From NCBI GenBank assembly GCA_947385775.1, contig CANDMI010000003.1, positions 1 through 64,000 on the forward strand: a stretch of DNA of 64,000 nucleotides, in the 5' to 3' direction. Positions 26,212 to 37,229 of this stretch are shown here, in pieces. The stretch's first letter is position 1. Each line of letters begins with the position of its first letter. The notes under the pieces are model-generated. The model did no database searches and was not told the origin of the DNA. It saw only the letters and a program-made list of their open reading frames with translations. Made by a program: the position numbers and the translations under genes. Source of the DNA: an uncultured Eubacterium sp. (lineage in GTDB: Bacteria > Bacillota > Clostridia > Lachnospirales > Lachnospiraceae).

Positions 26212-27114
26212 ATGAAATATAGAGTCTTGTTAATGGGCAATAACAAATCCACGATTGATGACATTTTTAAATATGCGGAAGGCGAATTTGAATTTCAGAG
26301 TACATCTAACCGGTTCGACGACATTAAATGCCATTTAAAATATTTTAAGCCGCATATTCTGCTTTATTGTATGCATAATGAGGCTTATGACGTGATGCAA
26401 AAGCTTGTGGGCATCAAGCACGATATCGTGCGCGGGCGGACTTTTTTTGCGGTTGTGGCTTCGGCGGAGGACTGCGCCGAGTTTCGTAAGATGTCGGTCA
26501 ATCTGGCGGATTTTGAAATAGAAAAGCCGGTTACGGTTTCGCAGATTGTAGAAAAGCTGACGAAGTACCTAGAGCGGAATTTAAACGCTATTGCCGAAGA
26601 AAAACAGGAGGCGGAATCAAAGCAGCAGGCGGCGCATCAGGAAGCCGCAAACGCGGACGTGGCGTTTTTACAGGAAATGGACGCGATGTTTACAGGCGGC
26701 GCGCAGGCGGATGCGGCATCGCTACAGCCTGGCGAGCAGCCGTCCGCGTCGAAACGGAAGCATGTTTTGGTGGTGGATGATGATTTTCGTATGCTGAAGC
26801 TGATCAAGCGTTATCTGGAGGACAGCTACGACGTTGCCACGGCGGTAAGCGGGAAGGTCGCTTTAAAATTTTTACAGTCCAAGATGACGAACCTGATCCT
26901 TTTGGACTACGAGATGCCGGATGAAAATGGCCCTGCGGTATTGGAAAAGCTGCGGCAGAATCCGTTTACAAGCAATATTCCGGTTATTTTTTTGACGGGA
27001 ATAAATGACTCGAAAAAAATCATGCAGGTTTTGGCGTTAAAGCCTCAGGGATATTTGCTAAAGCCGATTGACCACGAAAAGCTGTTAAACGAGATTAAAA
27101 AAGTGATCGGATGA
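26212..27114 (+). CDS. Two-receiver response regulator without an output domain
   Basis: 300 residues. Residues 1-125 form a receiver-like fold in which the phospho-site region reads HILLYCMHN, so the acceptor Asp is missing. A Gln/Ala-rich linker (about 126-180) follows. The second receiver (about 183-300) is complete: VLVVDDDF, LILLDYEMPDENG, FLTG and LLKPID. There is no DNA-binding or enzymatic domain, so it should act by phosphotransfer or protein contact. It precedes the two hybrid kinases with a short gap on the same transcript, and probably takes phosphate from their HPt domains. Confidence 0.88.
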   Translation: MKYRVLLMGNNKSTIDDIFKYAEGEFEFQSTSNRFDDIKCHLKYFKPHILLYCMHNEAYDVMQKLVGIKHDIVRGRTFFAVVASAEDCAEFRKMSVNLADFEIEKPVTVSQIVEKLTKYLERNLNAIAEEKQEAESKQQAAHQEAANADVAFLQEMDAMFTGGAQADAASLQPGEQPSASKRKHVLVVDDDFRMLKLIKRYLEDSYDVATAVSGKVALKFLQSKMTNLILLDYEMPDENGPAVLEKLRQNPFTSNIPVIFLTGINDSKKIMQVLALKPQGYLLKPIDHEKLLNEIKKVIG

Positions 27115-27141
27115 GCGGGGCGCTTAAATGAGGTGAGCTAG

Positions 27142-29871
27142 ATGGGTGAAACGAGTTATGTGCCGGATCTGATCGATTTAATTGACCCGGCGATCTTACA
27201 AAAGATGCAGGATTCTTTTTCTAAAATGACTGGCATAGCCGCCTATATTGTAGACGGGAAAGGCGGCTTTGTGACGGAAGGGTCTGGCACGTCTGTATTT
27301 TGCACGCATTATACAAGGGGGGCGGAGATCGGAAAGGCAAAGTGCTTACAGTGCGATTTTGACAGCGCGCGCCATGCGTTTGATAAAGGGGAGGCGATCA
27401 CTTACCACTGCCATATGGGACTGCTTAATATGGCCGCGCCGATCGTTATGAATGGCGAGCTGATCGGCTGCTTTCATGGGGGGCAGATTTTAGACGAGGA
27501 AAAAACCGATGAAGAATTGACCGCGTGCGCGTTGGAGATCGGCGTAGACCCGTACGGGTATATCCAGTCGTACCGCCACCTGCCTGTGGTTCCGAAGGAA
27601 AAGGTAAACCGCGCGGTTTTATTTTTGAATACGATCACAAAATCCTTATCCAGCATCGCGTACCATAATTATGTGATCTTGCATGAAAACGCAAAAATAA
27701 GGCGGGCGACAAATTTAAAATCAGACTTTTTGGCGAATATGAGCCATGAGATACGCACGCCAATGAACGCGATCATCGGCATGGCGGAAATGTCACTTCG
27801 GGAAGAAGTGACCCCTGTGGCGCGCGAATACATCAATCAGATTAAAATAGCCGGGAAAAACCTGCTTTCGATCATCAATGATATCCTGGATTATTCCAAA
27901 ATAGATTCCGGGAAAATGGAGATCACAATGGCGGAATATGAGCCGATGTCTTTGATAAACGACGTGGCGAATATTGTAATGACGCATATCAATGAAGACG
28001 ACGTGCAGTTTATTTTGGATATTTCTCCGGACATTCCGCGTGAGCTTTTGGGCGACAGCCTGCGCATCAAGCAGATTTTGCTCAATATCGTCGGCAACGC
28101 GATCAAATTTACAAAAAACGGCTATATTATCGTAAAAGTGGAGCCGTCCTGGATATCGGATGAAGAGATCATTATTCGGGCGACGGTGCAGGATACCGGA
28201 ATCGGCATTAAAAAAGCGGATTTAGAAAAGCTGTTTGAATCCTTTGAGCAGGTGGACAGCAAAAGAAACCGCAATCTGGAGGGGACGGGCCTTGGGCTTG
28301 CGATCAGCCAGCAGCTTGTGCGCCTGATGCTTGGTTCCATCGAGGTGGAAAGCGAATTTGGAAAAGGCTCGAAGTTTTCCTTTCATCTGCCGCAGCGCAT
28401 TACGAGCGAAAAGCCCAGCATTACGCTAAAAAGCCCGATCCCAAAAGCCGCGGCGGGGCTTACCTTTGATCCGGTTTTCCAGGCGCAGTTAAAAAAGGAT
28501 ATTAAAAGGCTCCATATTACATATATCGCTTTAGAGTCGGAGGAGGAATTAAACGGCCTGTTGGATATGGGCTGTAAATACGTTTTTATCGAGCGCGAAA
28601 TGTATACCGATACGGTAAAAGAGTTTGTAAAAAAGAACCTGGACATTACGGCGGTGCTGGTCGTACATTTCCAGGATACGGTAAAGGAATTTTTGCCGAA
28701 CCTTTTGATCGTAAAAAAACCGATCTATGCGCTGAATCTGGCTATGATCTTTAACCAGGAAAGCGTAAATGAAAATTACAGCAACGTCATGGACGAGGAT
28801 TACGAATTTATCGCGCCGGAGGCAAATATTTTGATCGTGGACGATAACCAGGTGAACCTGACGGTTGCGGAGGGGCTGTTAAAGCCGCTTCAGATCAATA
28901 TAGACACGGCGCAGAGCGGGAAAGAGGCGATCAATAAAGTAACCCAGCGCAAATACGACCTGATTTTTATGGACCACCAAATGCCGGATCTGGACGGCAT
29001 CAAGACAACGCATATTATCCGGCGGTTTCACGAGGAATATGCCAGGATTCCGATCGTCGCCTTTTCCGCGCAGATTTCCACAGAGACGGAAATGATGTTT
29101 TTAAACGAAGGCTTAAATGACTGCGTTGCAAAGCCTTTTGAGCTGCGTATGATGATTTCCACGCTAAAGCGCTGGCTGCCAAAGGAAAAAATACAAAAGG
29201 CCAGCAAGGAAGATGAGGAAACGTTTGAAATTTCTAGCCATGGGGGAGCTGATGAGCCGTATATCCCGGTGATCGACGGGCTGGACGTGGAAGCCGCGTT
29301 AAAGCTGCTTGGGAGCGAAAAGCTGCTTTGGGAGGTGTTAAAGGATTATTACCGCATTATCCAAAAGAAGGCGGAGGAGATAAAACGATACGAAAAACAG
29401 GAGGATTTTAAAAACTATACCGTTGAGGTGCATGCGTTAAAAAGCGCGTCCAAGCAGATTGGGGCGACCCAGCTGTCGGAGCTTGCCGCACGGCTTGAAA
29501 AAGCCGGGAATGAAAAGGATGGGGCTGTGATCCATCGATATACCGACCGGCTGTTGGCGCAATACCTGCATTTGGACAAGGTGCTGGCGCCTTATTTTTC
29601 AGAGGATGACATTTCAACGGAAGAAAAGGAAAAAGGGCCGATACCGAATGAAATACGGCGCAGGGTGTTTGGAGACATGCGCGCGGCGATCGCGGATTTG
29701 GATATTGACCAGATGGAAGGCATTATACTGGAAATGGGCGGCTATTCCTATGAGGGCTGGCAAAAGGAGCTTTATGGCCAGTTGAAGGAAGCTGCCGAGG
29801 TGCTCGATGTAGATACATGTGAATCAATTTTGGAGGATTGGGAAGAGAAAGAGAAGGACAATGGAAATTGA
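27142..29871 (+). CDS. PocR-domain hybrid histidine kinase 1
   Basis: 909 residues, cytoplasmic (no transmembrane span). Domain order: PocR sensory domain (about 8-180) with the cysteine pattern C54, C68, C71, C90; HisKA with H202 in [10 protein letters not shown]; HATPase (about 300-420); a degenerate receiver (about 435-545); an intact receiver (VDDN..., IFMDHQMPD..., KPF); an HPt domain with [13 protein letters not shown]; and a ~75-residue C-terminal tail. PocR domains are proposed to bind small metabolites, such as propanediol-type compounds, through the Cys-lined pocket. GAGGTGAG lies upstream. It is a tandem paralogue of the next gene. Confidence 0.9.
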   Translation: MGETSYVPDLIDLIDPAILQKMQDSFSKMTGIAAYIVDGKGGFVTEGSGTSVFCTHYTRGAEIGKAKCLQCDFDSARHAFDKGEAITYHCHMGLLNMAAPIVMNGELIGCFHGGQILDEEKTDEELTACALEIGVDPYGYIQSYRHLPVVPKEKVNRAVLFLNTITKSLSSIAYHNYVILHENAKIRRATNLKSDFLANMSHEIRTPMNAIIGMAEMSLREEVTPVAREYINQIKIAGKNLLSIINDILDYSKIDSGKMEITMAEYEPMSLINDVANIVMTHINEDDVQFILDISPDIPRELLGDSLRIKQILLNIVGNAIKFTKNGYIIVKVEPSWISDEEIIIRATVQDTGIGIKKADLEKLFESFEQVDSKRNRNLEGTGLGLAISQQLVRLMLGSIEVESEFGKGSKFSFHLPQRITSEKPSITLKSPIPKAAAGLTFDPVFQAQLKKDIKRLHITYIALESEEELNGLLDMGCKYVFIEREMYTDTVKEFVKKNLDITAVLVVHFQDTVKEFLPNLLIVKKPIYALNLAMIFNQESVNENYSNVMDEDYEFIAPEANILIVDDNQVNLTVAEGLLKPLQINIDTAQSGKEAINKVTQRKYDLIFMDHQMPDLDGIKTTHIIRRFHEEYARIPIVAFSAQISTETEMMFLNEGLNDCVAKPFELRMMISTLKRWLPKEKIQKASKEDEETFEISSHGGADEPYIPVIDGLDVEAALKLLGSEKLLWEVLKDYYRIIQKKAEEIKRYEKQEDFKNYTVEVHALKSASKQIGATQLSELAARLEKAGNEKDGAVIHRYTDRLLAQYLHLDKVLAPYFSEDDISTEEKEKGPIPNEIRRRVFGDMRAAIADLDIDQMEGIILEMGGYSYEGWQKELYGQLKEAAEVLDVDTCESILEDWEEKEKDNGN

Positions 29872-32539
29872 AGAATTAAACTTAATTGATTTCATCGACG
29901 CAGATACGCTGACTACGATCGAAGCGGCTTTTTGTGAAATGACGGAAATGAGCGCGGTGATCTCCAATCCTGACGGGGAAGCGATCACGACACAGCATCG
30001 TTTTTTGGATTTTTGCAAAATGGCGCGCAGTTCACCAGAGGGCGGCAAGCTGTGCCAAAACTGTGATAAAAAAGCCGTAAAGATGGCGCGTCAGTCAAAA
30101 GAGCCTGTGTTTTACCGATGTCATGCGGGGCTTACAAATTTTGTGGCTCCGATCATGGTACAGGGCAGAGTGTTAGGTTTCTTTTTCGGAGGAAGGGCGT
30201 TAAACGAAGAGCCGGATGAAAAAGAGGCGCTGATCCATGCGCGGGAGATTGAGGTTGATCCAAAGAGCTATTTGGCGAAGCTGCATGACGTGCCTGTATA
30301 TACGGAAGAAGAGATGAGGAACGCGGCGGACTTTTTGTATGCGCTGGCAAATGTTTTGTCTAATATTGGACAGAGCCGTTATAAGATCCTGCTGTCAAAC
30401 GAGGAGCTGGAGCGGGCGACCCAGGCGAAATCCGATTTTCTTGCGAATATGAGTCATGAGATCCGCACCCCGATGAACGCGATCATCGGCATGTCGGAAA
30501 TGGTGATGCGGGAGCCTCTTCCAGCCGAAGCGGTGGAGTACATTAACCAGATCAAGATTGCCGGGCAGACGCTTTTGACGATCATCAACGATATATTGGA
30601 TTTTTCCAAGATTGAAACTGGCACGATTGAAATCCATCCGGCGCAGTATTCCCCGATGTTTTTGCTAAACAGCGTTGTAAGCGCGATCGTTACGAGAATC
30701 GAAACCAAGGATGTGGAGCTGATCGTTGACGTTCCGTCAAGCCTGCCGGAGGCGTTGATGGGGGACTATATCCGGCTGGAGCAGATCATATTAAACTTGG
30801 CTGGAAACGCGGCAAAGTTTACGCACCATGGGCAGATCCTATTAAAAGTGGAATACGAGGAAACGGAGCAGGACGAGCTAGAGCTACAGATTTCTGTCAT
30901 TGATACGGGCATTGGGATCCGGAAAAAAGATATCGGGCAGCTTTTTGACGCGTTTAAACGCATAGATTTAAAAAGCACCCACGAAATCGAAGGGACGGGC
31001 CTTGGGCTTGCGATTACAAAGCAGTTAGTCACGCAGATGAATGGCACGCTGCATGTGGAAAGCGAATATGGGGAAGGAAGCTGCTTTTCCTTTGTCGTTC
31101 CTCAAAAAATCGTAAGTAAGGCGCCGGGCGTGGCGTTGAAGAACCCGGGAGGGATCCGCTGCGCCGGCCTGCTTGGCAATCATTATGTGGAAAAGCAGCT
31201 AAAAAAGGATATCGAAAGGCTGGGAATCCCATATCAAAAGGTGGAATCCCTTCATGATATATCCATGCTGCCGTCCCAACAGGTCAATTTCTTTTTTATA
31301 GAGCATACGATGTTTACGGACTATGTAGAAAAATTTGTCCGCATCCACCCGGATATCCAGTCGGTTTTGCTTATCAGTATGCAGACTGCGCCGGAATACG
31401 ATATGCCAAACCTTACGGTCATCCGAAAGCCGCTTTATACGGTAAATATCGCGAGCGTTTTTAATAAAGAGCTGCATATGGACATGGATGTGGATGCGGA
31501 AAAGGAGCTGTTTGATTTCGTTGCTCCAAACGCGCAGATTTTGATCGTGGATGACAACGCGGTGAATCTGACGGTGGCGGCAGGGCTGCTTGAGCCGTTG
31601 CGGATGAAAATAGACACGGCGATGAATGCGAGGGAAGCGATAGAAAAAATCGCCCGCGGAAAATACGACCTGATTTTTATGGATCACATGATGCCGGACG
31701 TAGATGGCGTGGAAGCGACGCATATTATCCGGCGGTTTTATACAAACTACAACCATGTGCCGATCATCGCGCTGTCGGCAAACGCGGTGGACGGCGCGGA
31801 AAAGTTTTTCCTGAAAGAGGGGATGGACGATTTTGTGCCAAAGCCGATTGAACTGTCCTTTATCCTTTCCAAGCTGCGCCACTGGCTTCCGGACGAAAAA
31901 ATAGAGCCAATATCGCCAGAGGACGTCCAGGCTGCAAAGCCCCAGGAATTTTGCGTGGAAATTGAAGGGCTGGACACCCAGGCGGCGTTCCGGCTGCTTG
32001 GCAGCGAAAAACTGTTCTGGGAGGTATTAAAAGATTATTATTTGGCGATCTCGAAAAAATGCGCGCGGATTACGCAGCTGGAGCAGGAAGAGGACTGGAA
32101 AAATTATACGATTGAAGTTCATGCGCTAAAAAGCGCGTCCAAACAGATCGGCGCGATAGAGCTTTCGGAATTGGCGGCGCGAATGGAGCAGGCGGGCAAC
32201 GAAGAAAACGCCGCGTTGATCCATCTATACACGCCAAAGCTTGCCAGACAGTATTTTGCGCTGGAAAAAGTCTTAAAGCCGTATTTCCAGCCGGAAACCA
32301 GCGTGGAAGAAGAAAAGCCAATCGCGAACGCCGAGGTGCTTAGCCAGTGCTTTGTATTGCTTCGGGAAGCGTTTGACGATCTGGATATGGATAAGATGGA
32401 AGCGGTTGTGGGGCAGATGAAGAAGTTTTCCTATGAGGAAGGGCACAAAGAGTTATTTGAGCAGCTGTGCGGGGCGGTGAATGAGCTGGATACGGATGCG
32501 AGCGAGGATATTATTAAGATGTGGGAGACGAAGCTGTAG
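29861..32539 (+). CDS. PocR-domain hybrid histidine kinase 2
   Basis: 892 residues from the ATG at 29861, which overlaps the end of the previous gene by 11 bases. It has the same architecture as its neighbour: PocR domain with [14 protein letters not shown] and YRCHAGL cysteines, HisKA ([10 protein letters not shown]), HATPase, degenerate receiver, receiver ([16 protein letters not shown]), HPt ([13 protein letters not shown]) and a related tail. Catalytic parts are very similar between the pair, while the PocR domains differ more, so the two probably read different ligands and share the response regulator at 26212. Confidence 0.9.
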   Translation: MEIEELNLIDFIDADTLTTIEAAFCEMTEMSAVISNPDGEAITTQHRFLDFCKMARSSPEGGKLCQNCDKKAVKMARQSKEPVFYRCHAGLTNFVAPIMVQGRVLGFFFGGRALNEEPDEKEALIHAREIEVDPKSYLAKLHDVPVYTEEEMRNAADFLYALANVLSNIGQSRYKILLSNEELERATQAKSDFLANMSHEIRTPMNAIIGMSEMVMREPLPAEAVEYINQIKIAGQTLLTIINDILDFSKIETGTIEIHPAQYSPMFLLNSVVSAIVTRIETKDVELIVDVPSSLPEALMGDYIRLEQIILNLAGNAAKFTHHGQILLKVEYEETEQDELELQISVIDTGIGIRKKDIGQLFDAFKRIDLKSTHEIEGTGLGLAITKQLVTQMNGTLHVESEYGEGSCFSFVVPQKIVSKAPGVALKNPGGIRCAGLLGNHYVEKQLKKDIERLGIPYQKVESLHDISMLPSQQVNFFFIEHTMFTDYVEKFVRIHPDIQSVLLISMQTAPEYDMPNLTVIRKPLYTVNIASVFNKELHMDMDVDAEKELFDFVAPNAQILIVDDNAVNLTVAAGLLEPLRMKIDTAMNAREAIEKIARGKYDLIFMDHMMPDVDGVEATHIIRRFYTNYNHVPIIALSANAVDGAEKFFLKEGMDDFVPKPIELSFILSKLRHWLPDEKIEPISPEDVQAAKPQEFCVEIEGLDTQAAFRLLGSEKLFWEVLKDYYLAISKKCARITQLEQEEDWKNYTIEVHALKSASKQIGAIELSELAARMEQAGNEENAALIHLYTPKLARQYFALEKVLKPYFQPETSVEEEKPIANAEVLSQCFVLLREAFDDLDMDKMEAVVGQMKKFSYEEGHKELFEQLCGAVNELDTDASEDIIKMWETKL

Positions 32540-32574
32540 CAGCCTTGCGTTTGTTTTGGATAAAACGGTTGAAG

Positions 32575-32614
32575 CGGGGATTTGCCGCCATTTGGCGAAA
32601 TCCCCGTTTTAATC
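32575..32614. terminator. Terminator between convergent operons
   Basis: Stem CGGGGATTTGCC / GGCGAAATCCCCG with a slight mismatch, followed by TTTTAAT. It closes the kinase operon before the convergent metH gene. Confidence 0.7.
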
Positions 32615-32646
32615 TGTCAATTACTTTAATTTCATATTATTTTTAT

Positions 32647-35115
32647 CTAATTGTGTTGCGGTTTTTCGATCAGCCCCTCCACCAATTTTACGCATTCCGC
32701 GGCGTCTTTAGAATACCCATCCGCCCCGATTTCATCCGCAAAGCTTTGCGTGATCGCGGCGCCGCCAATGATGATCTTTCCATCAAAATGCATTTCCTTT
32801 GCCAGATTCACCACGTCCTGCATCCGCGTCATTGTAGTTGTCATAAGCGCGGAAAGTCCGATGACTTTTGCCTGTTCTCGGATGGCGGTTTGGACGATCG
32901 TATCTGCGGGCACGTCTTTGCCAAGGTCGATGACATGGTAGCCGTAGTTGCGAAGCATCAGTACGACCAGGTTTTTGCCGATGTCATGGATATCGCCTTC
33001 TACGGTGGCGATGACCAGGGTGGCGGCTTCCTTTTTACTTCCGTTTCGCTGGATCAGCGGTTCTAAATATTCGATCGCGGTTTTCATTGCGTTTGCGCTT
33101 GCGATAAGCTGCGGCAGGAAATATTTTTGCTGGTCAAATAATACGCCGACCTGATTTATGGCAGGGATTAAATACCGGTCTATGACCTGCTGCGGTTTTG
33201 CTCCGCCGGATAGCTCTGCCTTTGCGTAGGAGACAATCTGGTTTTTATCGCCTTGCAGAACGGCATTGTATACTGCGTTGGATGCCGCGCCATTTGCGTC
33301 CGCTTCTTTTGCGCCTGCCGTTGCTGGAACCGGCTTTGCCGCCTGTGATTGACGCTGTTCTTCCTCCTGTTTTATGCTGTATTGCTGCATACGGCTGATG
33401 TAGCGGGAGGAGCTGTCTTTTTTGCACAAAAGCATGTCGGAAGCGGCGGCCGCGTTCATTAAAAGATCCTGGGAAGGATTTGCGATCGCCATCGTAAGCC
33501 CGTTTGCGATCGCCATCGTCAAAAAGGCGGTATTGACAAAAAGGCGCTGCGGCAGTCCAAAGGAAATATTAGAAAGCCCGCAGACGGTCGCAAGCCCAAG
33601 CTCATGCTTGCAGTAATGGATCGTGTCAAAGCATTCCAGGGCGGCGTTTGGATTTGCGCCAACGGTTGCCACAAGCCCGTCTACAATGATATCCTCCTTT
33701 GAAAAACCAAGGGAAAGCGCTCGTTTTAGCGCTGTATGCACAATGCCCCGTTTTTCCTCTGCGTTTTTTGGAAGCCCTTCGTCGGATAAGGGCAGCAGGA
33801 TAAACATTGCGCCGTAACGCTTCGCAATCGGAAGCAGCCTTGTGATCTTTTCGGATTCCATCGATATGGAATTGATCAAAGCGCGGCCCGGGTAAATGCG
33901 AAGGGCGGCTTCTAAAGTATCCACCGAGCTGGAGTCTAAACACAGCGGGCAGTCTACGGTAGAAGTAACCTCGTAAATGGCTTCCTGCATCATCTTTGTT
34001 TCGTCAATGCCGTTTACTCCCATATTGACATCCAGTATCACCGCGCCGTTTTCTGCCTGTTCCTTTGCCATGCTGCGCACAAGGCTTAGGCTTCCTTCCC
34101 GTAGCTGCGCCTTTAGCTTTTTCTTTCCGGTTGGGTTAATGCGCTCCCCGATCACTTGAAACGGGCCGTCTAACGTAATCTCTACCGTCTTGCGTTCCGA
34201 AGTCAGTACGCGCCGGCTTATGCTTTGGATTGCAGGCGGGTTTATGCCTGCGGCGATATCCGCCAGGGCTTTTATGTGGGACGGGCCTGTGCCGCAGCAG
34301 CCGCCTGCGATGTGCGCGCCTGCCTGAATCAGCTTTTCCATAGAAAGGGCAAATTCCTGGGGGCTCATTTTGTAAACCGTTCTGCCGCATTCAAGCTCCG
34401 GCATTCCGGCGTTTGGCTTGGCAAGAATCGGGATATTGGCATATGCGTACATTTCTTTTACGATATCAAGCATCGCGTCCGGCCCGGTGGAGCAATTTAG
34501 CCCCACGGCATCTACGCCAAGGCTTTGGAGCGCGACGACCGCGGTTTTTGGATCTGTGCCAAAAAGCGTCCTGCCGTCCGCTTCAAATGTCAGGCTCGCC
34601 ATAACCGGCAGGTCGCAGGTTTCCTGGATGGCGATAACGGCGGCTCTTGTTTCTTGCAGGCTCATCATAGTTTCTATGATAAAAAGATCTACGCCTGCTT
34701 TATATAGCGCGTCCGCCTGTTCTTTGTAGATTTCCACCAGCTGTTCAAACATCAGATCGCCTAACGGATAAAGCTGCTGCCCGGTCATCGTAAGGTCGCC
34801 TGCCACATAAGCTTTGCCGTTTGCGGCTTCTTTAGAAAGCGCGGTCAGCTTGGCATTGATTTCGAAAAGCCGGTCTTGCAGGCCATATTCGGCCAGTTTG
34901 ATACGGTTAGCCGTAAAGGTTGGGGCGTATAGGATATTTGCCCCGGCGGTGACGTATTCCTGTTGCAGTTTTTTTAGGATTTCGGGGTGTTCTAAAATCC
35001 AAAGCTCCGGGCATACGCCGGTTGGCATGCCTGCCTGCTGCAAGTTTGTGCCGCAGGCGCCGTCTAAGATCAGAATGCGGTTGTCCGTAAGTTCGCGGAA
35101 AGTTTGTTTTGTCAT
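32647..35115 (-). CDS. metH: Cobalamin-dependent methionine synthase, short form
   Basis: 822 residues from the ATG at 35115 (AGGAG upstream; the in-frame start at 35145 lacks a site). The homocysteine methyltransferase barrel (about 1-300) has GLNCSTGP and AGGCCGTGP zinc cysteines. The pterin-binding domain (about 320-570) has VIGERINPTGKK and ILDVNMGV. The cobalamin cap and Rossmann domain (about 600-822) have the DIHDIGKN histidine. The C-terminal AdoMet-binding reactivation domain of E. coli MetH (~1227 aa) is absent, as in many Clostridia, so a separate reactivase would be needed. No cobalamin or SAM riboswitch was recognised in the upstream gap. Confidence 0.92.
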   Translation of the reverse strand: MTKQTFRELTDNRILILDGACGTNLQQAGMPTGVCPELWILEHPEILKKLQQEYVTAGANILYAPTFTANRIKLAEYGLQDRLFEINAKLTALSKEAANGKAYVAGDLTMTGQQLYPLGDLMFEQLVEIYKEQADALYKAGVDLFIIETMMSLQETRAAVIAIQETCDLPVMASLTFEADGRTLFGTDPKTAVVALQSLGVDAVGLNCSTGPDAMLDIVKEMYAYANIPILAKPNAGMPELECGRTVYKMSPQEFALSMEKLIQAGAHIAGGCCGTGPSHIKALADIAAGINPPAIQSISRRVLTSERKTVEITLDGPFQVIGERINPTGKKKLKAQLREGSLSLVRSMAKEQAENGAVILDVNMGVNGIDETKMMQEAIYEVTSTVDCPLCLDSSSVDTLEAALRIYPGRALINSISMESEKITRLLPIAKRYGAMFILLPLSDEGLPKNAEEKRGIVHTALKRALSLGFSKEDIIVDGLVATVGANPNAALECFDTIHYCKHELGLATVCGLSNISFGLPQRLFVNTAFLTMAIANGLTMAIANPSQDLLMNAAAASDMLLCKKDSSSRYISRMQQYSIKQEEEQRQSQAAKPVPATAGAKEADANGAASNAVYNAVLQGDKNQIVSYAKAELSGGAKPQQVIDRYLIPAINQVGVLFDQQKYFLPQLIASANAMKTAIEYLEPLIQRNGSKKEAATLVIATVEGDIHDIGKNLVVLMLRNYGYHVIDLGKDVPADTIVQTAIREQAKVIGLSALMTTTMTRMQDVVNLAKEMHFDGKIIIGGAAITQSFADEIGADGYSKDAAECVKLVEGLIEKPQHN

Positions 35116-35257
35116 ATTGGATTCTCCTGTCGTGGTTTCGGTCACGTTCGTTTTATGTGATTTCGCCGCTTTTTATAAATGCGAAATGCTTTCCTTATTA
35201 TAATATTGATATGGAAAATTGGCTAGTTCTTTTTTCAGTCCGGGATTTTCCGTTTTT

Positions 35258-35402
35258 GTTACTATTCACGGCCTGGGGGCCGCTCATAGTAACGTTTCCA
35301 GTCCATTTAAAGTCGCCTGCGGCGGGGACTGGAAACCAAAAGCCATTACTCTTTCATACGGAATGCGCAGCTAGTGCGCATTCCTGGGCCGTGAAAAGTA
35401 AC
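35258..35402. repeat. Three-armed palindromic element C
   Basis: Outer arms 35258-35275 and 35385-35402 (GTTACTATTCACGGCCTG and near complement) enclose two perfect hairpins: GTTTCCAGTCC/GGACTGGAAAC (35294-35336) and GGAATGCGCA/TGCGCATTCC (35360-35384). The left arm can also pair with ATAGTAAC at 35286-35293, giving two exclusive folds. No coding frame. No other copy in the window. Confidence 0.7.
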
Positions 35403-35512
35403 CCGTTTTTACTTATTTAGGGCAAAACGGGCGGGCGCCAGTTGCAATCTGCAAATATTTGTGATAAGGTTTTGTTAGAGTTTGAGCAGTTCCTAGGAAC
35501 CCGTTATTTCTG

Positions 35513-35788
35513 ATGGCGGCGCTTGGCAGTATCCATCAAAAGCTGGTGCATTTTTTGGATTGGGCCATCGGGAATTATATCCATGGGAAAAATGGAGAAT
35601 AGAAGCTGTTTAAATACCGGACTGCGGGAGTCAGGGAATATTGGATCGTGGACGATACATGCAATCTTATTATGGTTTATGATTTTGAGCAGGATAAACT
35701 GACCGATTATAAATTTTCGGATAAAATAAAGGTTGGGATATTTGAGGATTTTGAAATTGATTTTTTAATGGTAGATATCAGTCGGTAA
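35513..35788 (+). pseudogene. Uma2-family (DUF820) nuclease remnant
   Basis: One frame carries two pieces of a Uma2-type protein: ASIHQKLVHFLDWAIGNYI-like sequence (here LGSIHQKLVHFLDWAIGNY), then, after an in-frame TAG at 35600-35602, KYRTAGVREYWIVDDT and the C-terminal DKIKVGIFEDFEIDF. The stretch between them, normally ~60 residues with most of the PD-(D/E)XK core, has been deleted. No ribosome site. Broken by both an internal deletion and an amber codon. Confidence 0.75.
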
Positions 35789-35854
35789 GGAACTGTGAAA
35801 AAATAACTTTAGCAAATAACTTTAAGCATATAGAAAGTTTAGGAGGATAACACA

Positions 35855-36730
35855 ATGGAAAACAGGATTTCAGGCACAACGCGCCTGCTTGGGCTGATCG
35901 GCTCCCCGGTGGGGCATTCCGGCTCCCCGGCGATGTATAATTACAGCTTTCAAAAGCTGGGACTGGATTATGTGTACGTGGCCTTTGATGTGAAAAAGGA
36001 AGCCGTAGGAAAGGCGATGGAGGCGATGCGCACTTTTGGGATGCGGGGCATGAATGTGACGATGCCGGATAAGACAGAGGCGGTGCAATATATGGATGAG
36101 CTGTCGCCTGCGGCGCGTTTGATCGGAGCGGTCAATACGATTGTCAATGACGATGGAAAGCTGATTGGATACATAACGGACGGGGAAGGTTTTGTCAATA
36201 ACTTGCGCGACCGGGGCATTGATGTGGCAGGGAAAAAAATCACGGTGGCAGGCGGCGGGGGAGCCGCGACCGCGATCCAGGTACAGTGCGCATTAGACGG
36301 GGCCAGGGAAATTTCGATTTTTAACAGGAAGGACGCGTTTTTTTCACGCACCCTGGAAATGGCGGAGAAAATCCAAAAAGAAAAACCGGGCTGTATCGTG
36401 CGCGCCTTTGACCTAGCGGACGATGCGAAGATGAAGGAAGAAATAGACGACAGTGATATTTTCGTAAACGCAACGATTGTCGGCATGAAGCCGTTAGACG
36501 ATCAAAGCGTTGTAAAAGATCCATCGGCGTTTCGCCCAGGGCTTATCGTCTGCGACGCGGTTTATAACCCGAAGGAAACAAAGCTGTTGCGCGAGGCGAA
36601 GCAGGCAGGCTGTACCTGTATCAGCGGGGAAGGGATGCTGCTTTGGCAGGGCGTTTCGGCGTTTAAGCTGTACACCGGGCAGGATATGCCGGTGCAGGAA
36701 GTGCGGGAGAAATTTTTTGCAGTTCAGTGA
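35855..36730 (+). CDS. Shikimate/quinate 5-dehydrogenase family protein
   Basis: 291 residues, AGGAGG upstream. The N-terminal substrate domain has GSPVGHSGSPAMYN (usually HSLSP) and the lysine in GMNVTMPDKTEA. The C-terminal NAD(P) domain has VAGGGGAATAIQVQCAL. The catalytic Asp segment reads YITDGEGF rather than NTDG, as in some YdiB-like variants. It reduces 3-dehydroshikimate or oxidises quinate/shikimate. It stands alone with no aro genes nearby, so aroE versus a quinate-type paralogue is left open. Confidence 0.88.
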   Translation: MENRISGTTRLLGLIGSPVGHSGSPAMYNYSFQKLGLDYVYVAFDVKKEAVGKAMEAMRTFGMRGMNVTMPDKTEAVQYMDELSPAARLIGAVNTIVNDDGKLIGYITDGEGFVNNLRDRGIDVAGKKITVAGGGGAATAIQVQCALDGAREISIFNRKDAFFSRTLEMAEKIQKEKPGCIVRAFDLADDAKMKEEIDDSDIFVNATIVGMKPLDDQSVVKDPSAFRPGLIVCDAVYNPKETKLLREAKQAGCTCISGEGMLLWQGVSAFKLYTGQDMPVQEVREKFFAVQ

Positions 36731-36756
36731 CAAAAGACAGTGGATGTCAATTATAA

Positions 36757-36800
36757 AAACAGAGCGTTTTACAGGTAGATAGTAAAACGCCCTGTCTTTT
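36757..36800 (+). terminator. Terminator after the dehydrogenase gene
   Basis: Stem GCGTTTTAC / GTAAAACGC with a 9-base loop, with flanking CAG/CTG pairing and a final TTTT. Confidence 0.7.
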
Positions 36801-36923
36801 ATAATAGAATTCAAATATTATTCTACCATATTCACTACTTCTGCCGCTGTTTTCAGCTGTTCTTTCGCTTCTTATGCTTTTATATTTCTTCTGTGCAACA
36901 GTCTCTTTCCTATATTTAAACAT

Positions 36924-37229
36924 TCATTCAAATATTTTCAGACCATGATTAATATAATAATCCATTTTCGAATCTACAGATAAAAGCGCCATTCCATTTT
37001 TTATTGCCTGCCATATAATTATCCGGTCAAACGGATCTTTATGTTCCCTTGGCAGTTTATAAGAAGAAATCAATTCTTCGTTTTTTAATGATTTGCATAT
37101 TAAAAAGCTGTCTTGTACTTCTTGAAAAAATTCCTCTGGAGTAATTCCTTTTAAAGTAAGTTTGCCAATCGAATATTTGATAGATATTTCCCACAAACTT
37201 GCCTGGCTATAATAAATCTCGTTGCCCAA
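36924..37229 (-). pseudogene. PIN-domain toxin, N-terminally truncated
   Basis: 101 codons starting at a TTG with a TGA stop directly before it. The body matches VapC-type PIN proteins: YYSQASLWEISIKYSIGKL, HKDPFDRIIIWQA and ALLSVDSKMDYY. The first ~25 residues that normally carry the LLDTH catalytic Asp are missing, and the frame joins straight onto the antitoxin's end. It is probably inactive as an RNase because the first metal-binding Asp is lost. Confidence 0.7.

Noticed and set aside
35116..35250. A cobalamin or SAM riboswitch before metH
   Set aside because: The leader is about 100 bases and shows no B12-box or S-box sequence.
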